Shown in pieces: positions 16,518 to 24,658 of a stretch of 64,000 nucleotides of DNA (within the stretch, counting starts at the first letter, position 1; the number at the start of each line of letters is the position of its first letter). The position numbers and the translations under genes were made by a program. Source of the stretch: a virus; the IMG/VR virus record IMGVR_UViG_3300010883_000010, positions 23,619-87,618 of that record; one strand, given 5' to 3'. A model generated the notes under the pieces. The model did not search any database, was not told the origin of the DNA, and saw nothing but the letters and a program-made list of their open reading frames with translations.

Positions 16518-18512
16518 CTATTCTTCATAAGTACATGAACCATCATCAATTGTTGCTAAAGGATCAAAATTTAATGCTGTTGGGTCTGTACAACCGAATA
16601 CGGCTTCTAAGAAGTGATCATCAGATTTAGATCTTGCTGCTATTGTCTTATCACTTCCGTCTTCAACGAATTCCTTATCCTGTGGACTTGCCTTCTTAAT
16701 AAATTCCAATTCTACCTCTTCAACTATTAAATCATCTCTATCATCTAGTTGAGCTTTTGATTTTTTCGCTTCCCCAGATTCAATAACGAACTCTTCTAAT
16801 ACTTTTTCTTCACCTAATACCTCTTCTACTTTTATAAGCTTTACATCTTGCTCTTCGTTTACATAAATAGCTTCTTCTGTTCTAACTGCACCTTCTATTT
16901 CAGCATCTTTCACAACTGGTTCTTCTGCAGGAAAAACTTTATCTAATACTATCTTATCTAGATCAGAATTAACTGCTGCATCTGCAGCAGATGGCAGAGC
17001 AGGTAGTTTTTTTGGATCCCCTAATTCTAATTTGTCAGAAGGAGGAAGTTTTATACTAGCTATATCATTAGCTGCCATATAAGCTTCTAATGTTACAATT
17101 TCTGAAATATATGCTTGTTTTTCTTTATGCCTTTCGTCTGCTTCTTCACCAATTAAACTAGTTATAGTATATACATGTTTACCAGATAATACTTTATGTT
17201 CTTGAGCATCCGAATTCGGCCAGTTATATCTATATAAAATGTCGATTCCTTCACCTACTAATTTTCCTACTTTTGAAGTAGTCCATACATTAGCTCCAAT
17301 TGTAAACGATTTAGCATATATTCTAGCTTGATGTGCAAATAATTGGATATTTCCATCCGATTCAGAAGCAAGTATATCTCCAAAATAATGAACAGTCGCC
17401 TCAAATATTCCATATCCAGAATAAGATTCCTCTATTACATTTTCTTGGCTTGGGTCAAGTTGAGCAATCAGACTTCTACCTTCAGTAAAATCATCCCTCA
17501 TATGATTTACTCCTAAATAATTATTTAGCCATTCTAAATCACCTGATTGATCCTCATCTCCATCAACTAAGAATGTAATAAGATTTAGTTTTTTCTTTTT
17601 TGCAACCATATTAATTGATTGCAATGCTACAGTTTGATGATTTATATTAAGAGCTTGGTTACCTGAAACATATGATATTTCTTGTTTACATTGCACAAAC
17701 ACCGTACTTGCTGCCTCCTTCATCGCGTCAGTAATAGTAATAGCTTCAGAAATAGATCCAATTACTGCACTTGGAAGTAATTCATCGTGATTAATAATTT
17801 TAGTAGCGATGTCATTCCAACACTCATTTTTTCTAGTTTTATAATGACCATCAAAGGCAGCATCTTCAGCATTACCTTCAACGTCATTTCCAGCAAGCAC
17901 ATTAGCTGAAATATCTGCCAATATTTCAAGGCTATTAGCCATAGCTTGTATTGTTAATGCACCATCCTCATTCTTAATAATGGCATCATTAATATAATCA
18001 ATTTCCAGCAATCTTTCTTTAACGTCATCATTAACAGGTAAAAGATCAAATTCATTTACCATTTTTTCTAATAACAATGTTATAGCTCCCTCTTTTGTTT
18101 TACCAGAATCCATAATTATCGATATAACAGTTGAAACGGGACTAACTATAAGAGTTCCTATGGGTGCTTCTAATTCTCCAGTATATTCAAAACCAGTAAA
18201 TGTATCTATTCCTCCAGTCACTTTTAATTTTCCTATTGGCAAAGACTTAACTCTAAATTTTCCAAGTGTATTGGTAGTATATGTTTCTCCAGACGCAATA
18301 TCTGTAACTGTTGCTCCATGCAGAGGACCATCTAATGCTAATCCACCAATTCCACCGGCCGCGGATCCACCTACAGATCCAACTTTGGAACCACTTTCTT
18401 TTTTAGCAGCTTCAACCAGTCTCCATCTTGCCTGCTCTGCCATTTGTGCATTTTCCCAGTCTTCACGTAGTCTTCTTTCCTCAGGTGATTCGTCTGTTCT
18501 CCATAATATCAT
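16518..18512 (-). CDS. Large virion-type protein with Bacteroidetes surface-protein motif
   Basis: 664 residues. An N-terminal helical, charged segment (ESPEERRLREDWENAQ) leads into a Gly/Ala stretch and a carboxypeptidase-regulatory-like beta sandwich (HGATVTDIASGETYTTNTLG, about 65-84). A middle region has a Ca-type DGDEDQSGDL loop, and the acidic C-terminal region ends in VFGCTDPTALNFDPLATIDD (about 640-659) followed by a GSCTYEE terminus, the GCTDPTA repeat unit found in Bacteroidetes secreted proteins. There is no signal peptide. It is preceded by a late-promoter motif at 18521-18541. I infer a virion or internal protein of unknown function; a receptor-binding role is possible. Confidence 0.65.
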   Translation of the reverse strand: MILWRTDESPEERRLREDWENAQMAEQARWRLVEAAKKESGSKVGSVGGSAAGGIGGLALDGPLHGATVTDIASGETYTTNTLGKFRVKSLPIGKLKVTGGIDTFTGFEYTGELEAPIGTLIVSPVSTVISIIMDSGKTKEGAITLLLEKMVNEFDLLPVNDDVKERLLEIDYINDAIIKNEDGALTIQAMANSLEILADISANVLAGNDVEGNAEDAAFDGHYKTRKNECWNDIATKIINHDELLPSAVIGSISEAITITDAMKEAASTVFVQCKQEISYVSGNQALNINHQTVALQSINMVAKKKKLNLITFLVDGDEDQSGDLEWLNNYLGVNHMRDDFTEGRSLIAQLDPSQENVIEESYSGYGIFEATVHYFGDILASESDGNIQLFAHQARIYAKSFTIGANVWTTSKVGKLVGEGIDILYRYNWPNSDAQEHKVLSGKHVYTITSLIGEEADERHKEKQAYISEIVTLEAYMAANDIASIKLPPSDKLELGDPKKLPALPSAADAAVNSDLDKIVLDKVFPAEEPVVKDAEIEGAVRTEEAIYVNEEQDVKLIKVEEVLGEEKVLEEFVIESGEAKKSKAQLDDRDDLIVEEVELEFIKKASPQDKEFVEDGSDKTIAARSKSDDHFLEAVFGCTDPTALNFDPLATIDDGSCTYEE

Positions 18513-18520
18513 AATATAAG

Positions 18521-18541
18521 TATTATTTTTATTTATTTATC
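18521..18541 (-). promoter_or_regulatory. Late-promoter-like motif upstream of the 664-aa protein
   Basis: Minus-strand GATAAATAAATAAAAATAAT, 9 bases before the ATG at 18512. It matches the window-wide late motif. Confidence 0.55.
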
Positions 18542-18604
18542 ACTACAAAAATACAAGAAAACCAAACCTATAACTATAAAATTGGTATTAGGAGTAAAGG
18601 TATA

Positions 18605-20314
18605 CTATATATTATCTAGGTATATAGTGCTGGGCTTAAGAACTTCAAACTTCTGATCTTTGTATATTTTATTTCTAGCTTCGGAATGCCTTACTGAATA
18701 TCCATCCAGGTCGTCTATTATATCCCATATTACAACCTTATCTTTTCCTTTAAGGTATCTCATCCCTCTTCCTATTGCTTGTCGTATAGTAATCTCTGCC
18801 TTAGTAGATTCGGCAAATATTATATTATGAACATTCTTAAGATCTATACCTGTCGCGAAAGTTCCATATGATGCAACTATCACAACATCATTATATTTTT
18901 CCATATTTTCCTTAAATTCTTCTCTAAATGAGTTTTCAACTGTCCCGTCAATATAATAAGTTCTGTCATTCCACTCCTTTATAGTATTACTTATATTGAT
19001 ACCATACTCATCTTTAACATTTGAAAAAAGAATTAAAGTATTTTTACCAAGCTTTTTAATTAAGGTACTTATAAAACCTAGCCGCTGTTTACTATCAAAA
19101 ATTATTCCCTTTTCTATCTCAAGCATATTTTTACCAAAATCTTTAGGGTCATTGAATTGGCTTTTAATCTTATTTCTAAGTTCACTATCTCTTTGAACCT
19201 TTAAATATTCTGATACAGCAGGGTGATCTTCGTTATATTTTAAGTATACTTGTTTTATTTTTACGCTTGGAGAATATTTATTGTCCTGTAGAAATTTTGC
19301 ATCCAACATCATCACTAGAGGTCCCATATTTTCTTGCATCTTAAAGAAGTCTGAGTATTCAACATCCATCTTTAAGGTTCCAGATAATCCCAGCTTATAC
19401 TCCCATTCTTTACATGATTTTAATATATCTGAAATAGAGTCTCCTCTAGATTTATGCGCTTCATCTATACATACTACTTTAAAACTAGAACATAAGTCTA
19501 ATATTTTTGCCCCACTAAGTTTCTTCTTTAATTTAGTTATTTCAGCCGCCCTCTTATCTTCATCTTCCTTCTTTACTCTCTTCTTTATTAATTTTTCTAA
19601 TCTCTTGTCTATACATATTGGAATCATATTAATTAAACTTTGATATGTTGTAATTAATATATTGCATTCATTAAATTCCTCTAAGTTAAAATCATTATCA
19701 GATCCTCCTATTTTATGTATATTCCACTTCACCGTTCCATTATTATATTGATTAAATGCTTTAGCTGTTTGGTTAACTAATGTAATATTTGGCACAACAA
19801 GTAGAGCTTTTGATTCAGTGTTAGTTATATTATTATTATTTAAATAAGAACAAAAAGTATAGAATAAAGCAGTTTTACCTGCTGATGTTGCTAATTCTTG
19901 ACAACAAAATTTATTTTTTAAAGCTCGATATGCACCTTCTTTTTGATAATCTCTTGGATAAAAAGGTTCCCCTTTATCCGTCTTTATTCCTTTAAATAAA
20001 ATATCAACAAAATCCTCATATTCTTCTTTATTAAAGGACGGAGGAATTATGTTATCTATTCCATTAATTTTTACCTCTATTCCTGTTTTTTTAGAAAAAC
20101 TGTATACCTCTTTCCATAATTCTATTTTAATTATCCCCTGTTTAGTTATAAAATGATCGAGGCCATCCCATATTCCTCTTTTTACAAGAATATTAAACTT
20201 AGCATCTTTGGATTTCTTTTGAAAATGTTTGAATATTGCTTTCTTTTCAGAATTAAGAGACCACTCTGAAACCTTTAAAAATTTTTGGTTATCTGATATT
20301 TCTAAAGTTATCAT
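18605..20314 (-). CDS. uvsW: UvsW-like SF2 DNA helicase
   Basis: 569 residues (T4 UvsW is 587). Superfamily 2 motifs: the Q-type PRDYQKEGAYRAL near residue 120, Walker A ATSAGKT near 142-148, motif II IDEAHKS near 280, motif III LSGTL, and motif VI IRQAIGRGMRYLKGKDK near 515. UvsW reverses forks and unwinds branched recombination intermediates, so it links recombination to late replication. A small gene on the same strand lies 7 bases upstream that may be UvsY, as in T4. The family call is firm. Confidence 0.9.
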   Translation of the reverse strand: MITLEISDNQKFLKVSEWSLNSEKKAIFKHFQKKSKDAKFNILVKRGIWDGLDHFITKQGIIKIELWKEVYSFSKKTGIEVKINGIDNIIPPSFNKEEYEDFVDILFKGIKTDKGEPFYPRDYQKEGAYRALKNKFCCQELATSAGKTALFYTFCSYLNNNNITNTESKALLVVPNITLVNQTAKAFNQYNNGTVKWNIHKIGGSDNDFNLEEFNECNILITTYQSLINMIPICIDKRLEKLIKKRVKKEDEDKRAAEITKLKKKLSGAKILDLCSSFKVVCIDEAHKSRGDSISDILKSCKEWEYKLGLSGTLKMDVEYSDFFKMQENMGPLVMMLDAKFLQDNKYSPSVKIKQVYLKYNEDHPAVSEYLKVQRDSELRNKIKSQFNDPKDFGKNMLEIEKGIIFDSKQRLGFISTLIKKLGKNTLILFSNVKDEYGINISNTIKEWNDRTYYIDGTVENSFREEFKENMEKYNDVVIVASYGTFATGIDLKNVHNIIFAESTKAEITIRQAIGRGMRYLKGKDKVVIWDIIDDLDGYSVRHSEARNKIYKDQKFEVLKPSTIYLDNI

Positions 20315-20321
20315 ATATCAT

Positions 20322-20750
20322 TTATATACCTAGAGTTTTTTCTATTTCTACTCTAGTCTTTATTCCAAACAGTACATTATCTACTGTCTTAATAGTATCT
20401 GTAAAAAAGGATATTTGATTTTCAATTAAGTCTAGTGACTCTTTTGTATCAGCGGTTTTTCCATCAATTATAGCATTCTTCTCATTGTACTGGTATCGCT
20501 GTTGTAGATTTGTAGATATTTGTTCCATATGTCTACTTCTTTCAGATCTATACTTTTTACGTAAAATAGAAGAGTGTTCCAATAATGTATGGCTATCTTC
20601 TAATAGTCTTTGTCTTAAGGATAACATTAGAATTTGTACGTCCTTCAAATTTTTAAAATTTCCCATAGTTTCGACACAATTAAGTATCTCAAGCGAAATC
20701 TCTTCTCTTTTTTTCTTAAAGGATGCTGAAATTTGATCTATTTTTGACAT
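20322..20750 (-). CDS. uvsY: UvsY-like recombination mediator candidate
   Basis: 142 residues, almost all helical. LLEHSSILRKKYRSERSRHM and a later QRYQYNEKNAI, then NVLFGIKTRVEIEKTLGI at the end, follow the layout of T4 UvsY (137 residues, NKHSSIKKEMLRIEAQ, a central YY region, and an ALDAIKSRG end). In T4 uvsY neighbours uvsW, and here the two genes are 7 bases apart in the same order. UvsY loads UvsX onto SSB-coated ssDNA. Sequence identity is too low for certainty by eye. Confidence 0.55.
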   Translation of the reverse strand: MSKIDQISASFKKKREEISLEILNCVETMGNFKNLKDVQILMLSLRQRLLEDSHTLLEHSSILRKKYRSERSRHMEQISTNLQQRYQYNEKNAIIDGKTADTKESLDLIENQISFFTDTIKTVDNVLFGIKTRVEIEKTLGI

Positions 20751-20815
20751 GAAATAAATATTTTAAATATTTTACTCACGTTTATGATAGGGTTTTTAGA
20801 AATTATGATAAAATA

Positions 20816-21079
20816 TTATATTTCTTCTTCCTCTGAGTCATCTGGTTTAGTTGATTTATTTGGCGCCCATCTTTCAGCTCCAACAATTCCTAATCCAGCA
20901 ATAACTATATACATCACAGAAGAAAATATAAATTCTTCTATTGTAAAATCAAAAAATAAGTTCGCAAAGAATCCAATTATTACCAAAACAAATGATAATA
21001 AGGTTATCAATCTTTTAGATGATATCTTAGATCCATCCGATAGTAAATCGTTCATGAAATTTTTCTTTTTTCTAGCCAT
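20816..21079 (-). CDS. Two-TM membrane protein, holin candidate
   Basis: 87 residues. A basic N-terminus (MARKKKNF), a short SSKR segment, then two hydrophobic segments (LITLLSFVLVIIGFFANLFF and FIFSSVMYIVIAGLGIVGAE) and an acidic tail ending DDSEEEEI. This topology and the SSKR...GERW pattern recall small holins of Bacteroidetes phages. A lysis role is inferred from topology only; no endolysin lies next to it. Confidence 0.6.
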   Translation of the reverse strand: MARKKKNFMNDLLSDGSKISSKRLITLLSFVLVIIGFFANLFFDFTIEEFIFSSVMYIVIAGLGIVGAERWAPNKSTKPDDSEEEEI

Positions 21080-21100
21080 TTTGTGTTGTGTTTTTTTAAT

Positions 21101-21583
21101 TTAGTTAATTAATCTATAATATGTAGATTCAAACTTATAGTAATCATCTCCTCCGATATCATCTGGAGTTCTACTTGTTATTATTTCTCCGCCATATTCC
21201 ATGGATTCTCCTCCAGCATAAAGAGTAGATTCGGCTTGTCCCATTTTTCCGACAATTATTCTTTTAATATCGTAGTTTTTAATCAATGATTTAACTTTAT
21301 CTATTAATTTATCACTTTCTTCAAATATAAAAAGACTAGGATACTTATTTACTTTTAATTTTCCTTCACCATCACCTAGATAATATCTTTGCTTAACATA
21401 TGATTCGTCATATACTTCATTTTCTATACATAAGTCCCTAGACTCTGAATCATTAAAGTCAATTATAATATAAGGCAAGCGAGATTGAAATCTATCTCTA
21501 AGGTCCGACCATCCCTTAGAACTTCCAGTATCAGATCCTTCCCCATCTACATAGTCCTCGAAGAGTTTTAAATATTTAGTCAC
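21101..21583 (-). CDS. Late hypothetical protein with capsid-targeting-like N-terminus
   Basis: I choose GTG at 21583 (160 residues) over an upstream TTG, because the GTG sits behind the leader GATAAATAATAAAAG...ATAGTG in the same arrangement as the GTG gene at 22255. The new N-terminus, TKYLKLFEDYVDGEGS, then fits the FxxYxxxE motif shared by many proteins here. The rest (160 aa) is mixed alpha/beta, including RLPYIIIDFNDSESRDL and IKRIIVGKMGQAEST. Function unknown; packaging into the head is inferred from the motif. Confidence 0.6.
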   Translation of the reverse strand: MTKYLKLFEDYVDGEGSDTGSSKGWSDLRDRFQSRLPYIIIDFNDSESRDLCIENEVYDESYVKQRYYLGDGEGKLKVNKYPSLFIFEESDKLIDKVKSLIKNYDIKRIIVGKMGQAESTLYAGGESMEYGGEIITSRTPDDIGGDDYYKFESTYYRLIN

Positions 21584-21596
21584 TATTTCTTGAAAC

Positions 21597-21611
21597 TTTT
21601 TATTATTTATC
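21597..21611 (-). promoter_or_regulatory. Late-promoter-like motif upstream of the GTG gene at 21583
   Basis: Minus-strand GATAAATAATAAAA, 13 bases before the proposed GTG start. Confidence 0.55.
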
Positions 21612-21639
21612 AATAAAATATTATTGAAATCTAATTAAT

Positions 21640-22236
21640 ATGATAGTTTTAATCGAAGGACCCAGGGGAGCTGGCAAATCACATCTAGTAAATAATTTCT
21701 TCAAAGGAAATAATAATCAAAATATTTTATACTATAAGTTTGCTTTTTCTGATTATATCAAAAAATTACGAATAGAAGATCATGAATCTGGTCCAGGGGT
21801 ACATTATTTTAGTATATCTAATATATTAACAATACTTGGAATATCATCAACTTTCTTTAAAGATAAATGTATAGTATTCGATAGATCAATATTCTCAGCT
21901 TACGTTTGGTCAATATATAGAAAAAGAATGGGAAAGGATAGGTTGATTAGTGAATTCGATAAAATATTAAAAGATATTGAGTATAATAATTGTAAACTGA
22001 TATATTTAACTAGAGATAGCTCGATATCTAGCATATCTAGGACGAAAGAAGATGTATTTAGTGAATATGAAAACTATTCAGAAGAAAAGTTAATATTTGA
22101 TATGGTACTATCTAAATTTAAGAATCACACATCGGATAAAAATAGAAATAATGAATTTTTTGAATTTGTAAATAAATTTGATCAAGATAGTGAAGAAGAA
22201 TTTAATCGTTTATTAAAAAATATCACAGATAAATAA
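21640..22236 (+). CDS. P-loop kinase (deoxynucleoside/thymidylate kinase-like)
   Basis: 198 residues. The Walker A motif is EGPRGAGKSHL at the N-terminus (about 6-16), and KCIVFDRSIFSAYVWS (near residue 85) supplies the DRS-type motif of the deoxynucleoside/thymidylate kinase group, with a later ISSISRTKED lid-like arginine. A role in nucleotide metabolism is probable, the precise substrate is not. It is followed 18 bases later by a late-type gene. Confidence 0.65.
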   Translation: MIVLIEGPRGAGKSHLVNNFFKGNNNQNILYYKFAFSDYIKKLRIEDHESGPGVHYFSISNILTILGISSTFFKDKCIVFDRSIFSAYVWSIYRKRMGKDRLISEFDKILKDIEYNNCKLIYLTRDSSISSISRTKEDVFSEYENYSEEKLIFDMVLSKFKNHTSDKNRNNEFFEFVNKFDQDSEEEFNRLLKNITDK

Positions 22237-22243
22237 TAAAAAA
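22228..22243 (+). promoter_or_regulatory. Late-promoter-like motif upstream of the GTG gene at 22255
   Basis: GATAAATAATAAAAAA, overlapping the end of the kinase gene and ending 11 bases before the GTG start. Confidence 0.55.
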
Positions 22244-22254
22244 TCTTACGTATA

Positions 22255-22788
22255 GTGAAAAATCGTGTAAATAAATTTAAAGATTATGAGCATCTTAATG
22301 AGGATGATGGTAAACAAACTCCTCTGCGAGGATATACCGCATCTGTTATGATATCAAGAATAGAGCAATTAATGGAAGTTATGCCAGACCGAATTAAGTT
22401 TGGAGTTCCGGCGGATATTAAAGGATATTCTACGTCATATAGAGATGCAAATGGTGCTATTCAAAAAATTATGGACATAAGCCATTACTATTCTGGAAAA
22501 GGAGAAGATGTTTCTTTCTACTGTTGGAATGTTAGCTACTCAGGAAGCTGGGATGCAACCAAAGGACTAAGAGCTAAAATTGATGAATTTGGCGGATTTG
22601 GTAGAGAACAAAATATGAATCTAAAAAAAGTAGTTGAATATTTTGGAGATAATACTGAGGATGCTGATAACGTGAGAAGTCTATCAATATCTATAGATAC
22701 TATGTCAATTAGAAAAGCAACAAATAAACAATCAGAAGCAGAAGAGACTCCACCATCTAGAGAACCTATTGAAGATAGTGAAGTTTAA
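22255..22788 (+). CDS. Late hypothetical protein with capsid-targeting-like N-terminus
   Basis: 177 residues, GTG start supported by the late motif at 22228. The N-terminus VNKFKDYEHLNEDDGKQ fits the shared FxxYxxxxE pattern with a glutamate cut position. The body (SVMISRIEQLMEVMPDRIKF and later FYCWNVSYSGSWDATKG) looks globular, and the C-terminus is acidic. No family is recognised. I infer a virion-packaged protein. Confidence 0.6.
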   Translation: MKNRVNKFKDYEHLNEDDGKQTPLRGYTASVMISRIEQLMEVMPDRIKFGVPADIKGYSTSYRDANGAIQKIMDISHYYSGKGEDVSFYCWNVSYSGSWDATKGLRAKIDEFGGFGREQNMNLKKVVEYFGDNTEDADNVRSLSISIDTMSIRKATNKQSEAEETPPSREPIEDSEV

Positions 22789-22809
22789 TATTTAAATATT
22801 AACGCGAAC

Positions 22810-24609
22810 ATGGCTGGAATAAATCATTTAAAGCAAATAAAAGAAAGGAAAGGAGACGACTTTTTAAATAGTCTACTTAATAATTATGTTATCATTAATA
22901 AGAAAACAGACGGCACTTTCTTTGGTATGAAGAAGGATAAAGATACTGATTCCTTTAAATACTATAAAAAAGCTGGAGAAATTACTTATGTCGATAGAAT
23001 GTTAATGAAATATTATAATCCGGCAATATCACACTTTGAAAAGCTAGATAAAGATAAAAAACAAAGAATCCCTTCTAATTTCTATTTTGGATTTGAATAT
23101 ATGACTAAAAAAGATTCTAATTCTAATAATAGAATAGTATTATCATATATTCATAGATTAGATGACGAAGGAAAACCTATTGAAACATTTCAAACTAAGC
23201 AAGACTTAGAAAAGTGGGCATATTATTTAGGGGTAGATAATCCTCCAATATTATTCGAAGGAATGCTAGATGATAGTCAAAAGACTAAAATACTAGAATT
23301 TGTATACTCGCCATATGAAGAATTAGTAGAAAAATTTAAAACTACGTCATTTAGTAAATATATTATTTCTATGTTATCGGAAGATCACGAAGATTCAAAG
23401 TCTGATACTGAAGATTTAGATATAAGTAGTATTATATTTAGATTTTATGATGAAAATGATGAAAACCCAAAGCAATCTGCCTTTTTAGCTAAAATAGTAG
23501 ATCCCTTATTTCAAGAATCTAATAAGTCAAATAAGCAAGAAAATCCTAAAAAATCAAGTGACTATATTTGGTTAATTGTAATTGATTTAATGAATCATAT
23601 AGAGATGTTTAGTGAGGATGATCTAAAAAACATGTGCGGCGATACTGAGTCATATGACTCTAAGTATATCGGATTAATTAACGGCATATTTAAAGAATTT
23701 ATATCGACTTATGAATATAAGTATGATGGATTGGTTCTAGATATTCCAGAATACCTAAAAAGAGAAGAATTTGATGTAGATTATAGCTTAATAAATGATG
23801 CGAAAGTAACAGATCTAATTAAAGAAAATTCTACGTATCGAGAAATATATCGTATTCTAATAAACTTCTTTAGAAAAGTAAGAAGGAAATCATCAGCTCC
23901 CTTTTTTAATGAAGAGCTAATAGCTCAATTAAACATACAAGTTGGTAAAATAAAAAGAATTGTAATGGGAGACGTGTTATATGAGGGACTATTTCCGTCA
24001 TTTAACGAATATATTGGAGCAGATATCAATGACCATATATATGTTGGGGAGCATGAAAATTTTATAAAGACTAAAAATAAAAAAATAGAACCAATAAAGG
24101 TAAACTTATTAATTGGCAAATTTCAACCAATTAATAACGGACATATTAAAGCGGCAGAAAGCCTACTTAATAAAAATAACCATCCTTGTATATTTGTTTC
24201 TGTTATGAATACGCCGAACCCAATATTTAGTGAAAAATCAGTAAATATTATGCTTAAAAAGGTTCAACAGGAATATTCTAACGTTATAAAAGACGTTAAA
24301 ATAGTAAAAGATTCATCAATAAAGAATATATTGAAGTCAATTATGCCAGAATACGAGCCTATCTTATGGGCATCGGGCTCATCTAAGATAAAGGACTATG
24401 CTTTACAATTAGAATATATTAAAAACAAAGATATCCCATTAAGGATATCCAATAGTTTAAGATTAATTGAAATTCCATCCTATTATAAATCTAAGGATGT
24501 AATATCTGCAATTAATAGCTTAGATTTTAATAAATTCAAAGAAATGGTACCAAAAAGCATAGCTTCAGAGTTTTTTAACCTACAACGGGAAATGGAAAGC
24601 AATAGGTAA
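22810..24609 (+). CDS. Two-domain protein: ligase-like KxDG domain plus NMNAT-like nucleotidyltransferase
   Basis: 599 residues. The C-terminal part carries a clear cytidylyl/adenylyltransferase signature GKFQPINNGHIKAAES (about 436-451), as in NadM/NadR-type NMN adenylyltransferases, with ASGSSKIKDYALQLEY further on. The N-terminal part has KKTDGTFFG near residue 31-39, matching the KxDG nucleotidyl-lysine motif of nucleic acid ligases, and YDGLVLDIPEY (about 305-315), which resembles ligase motif IV. If real, it couples a ligase-like enzyme to NAD synthesis. The N-terminal reading is inference; the C-terminal one is firm. Confidence 0.7.
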   Translation: MAGINHLKQIKERKGDDFLNSLLNNYVIINKKTDGTFFGMKKDKDTDSFKYYKKAGEITYVDRMLMKYYNPAISHFEKLDKDKKQRIPSNFYFGFEYMTKKDSNSNNRIVLSYIHRLDDEGKPIETFQTKQDLEKWAYYLGVDNPPILFEGMLDDSQKTKILEFVYSPYEELVEKFKTTSFSKYIISMLSEDHEDSKSDTEDLDISSIIFRFYDENDENPKQSAFLAKIVDPLFQESNKSNKQENPKKSSDYIWLIVIDLMNHIEMFSEDDLKNMCGDTESYDSKYIGLINGIFKEFISTYEYKYDGLVLDIPEYLKREEFDVDYSLINDAKVTDLIKENSTYREIYRILINFFRKVRRKSSAPFFNEELIAQLNIQVGKIKRIVMGDVLYEGLFPSFNEYIGADINDHIYVGEHENFIKTKNKKIEPIKVNLLIGKFQPINNGHIKAAESLLNKNNHPCIFVSVMNTPNPIFSEKSVNIMLKKVQQEYSNVIKDVKIVKDSSIKNILKSIMPEYEPILWASGSSKIKDYALQLEYIKNKDIPLRISNSLRLIEIPSYYKSKDVISAINSLDFNKFKEMVPKSIASEFFNLQREMESNR

Positions 24610-24658
24610 TAATTAAAACCTGGCGCTTCTTAATGATATAATATAACAAAAATACTTT

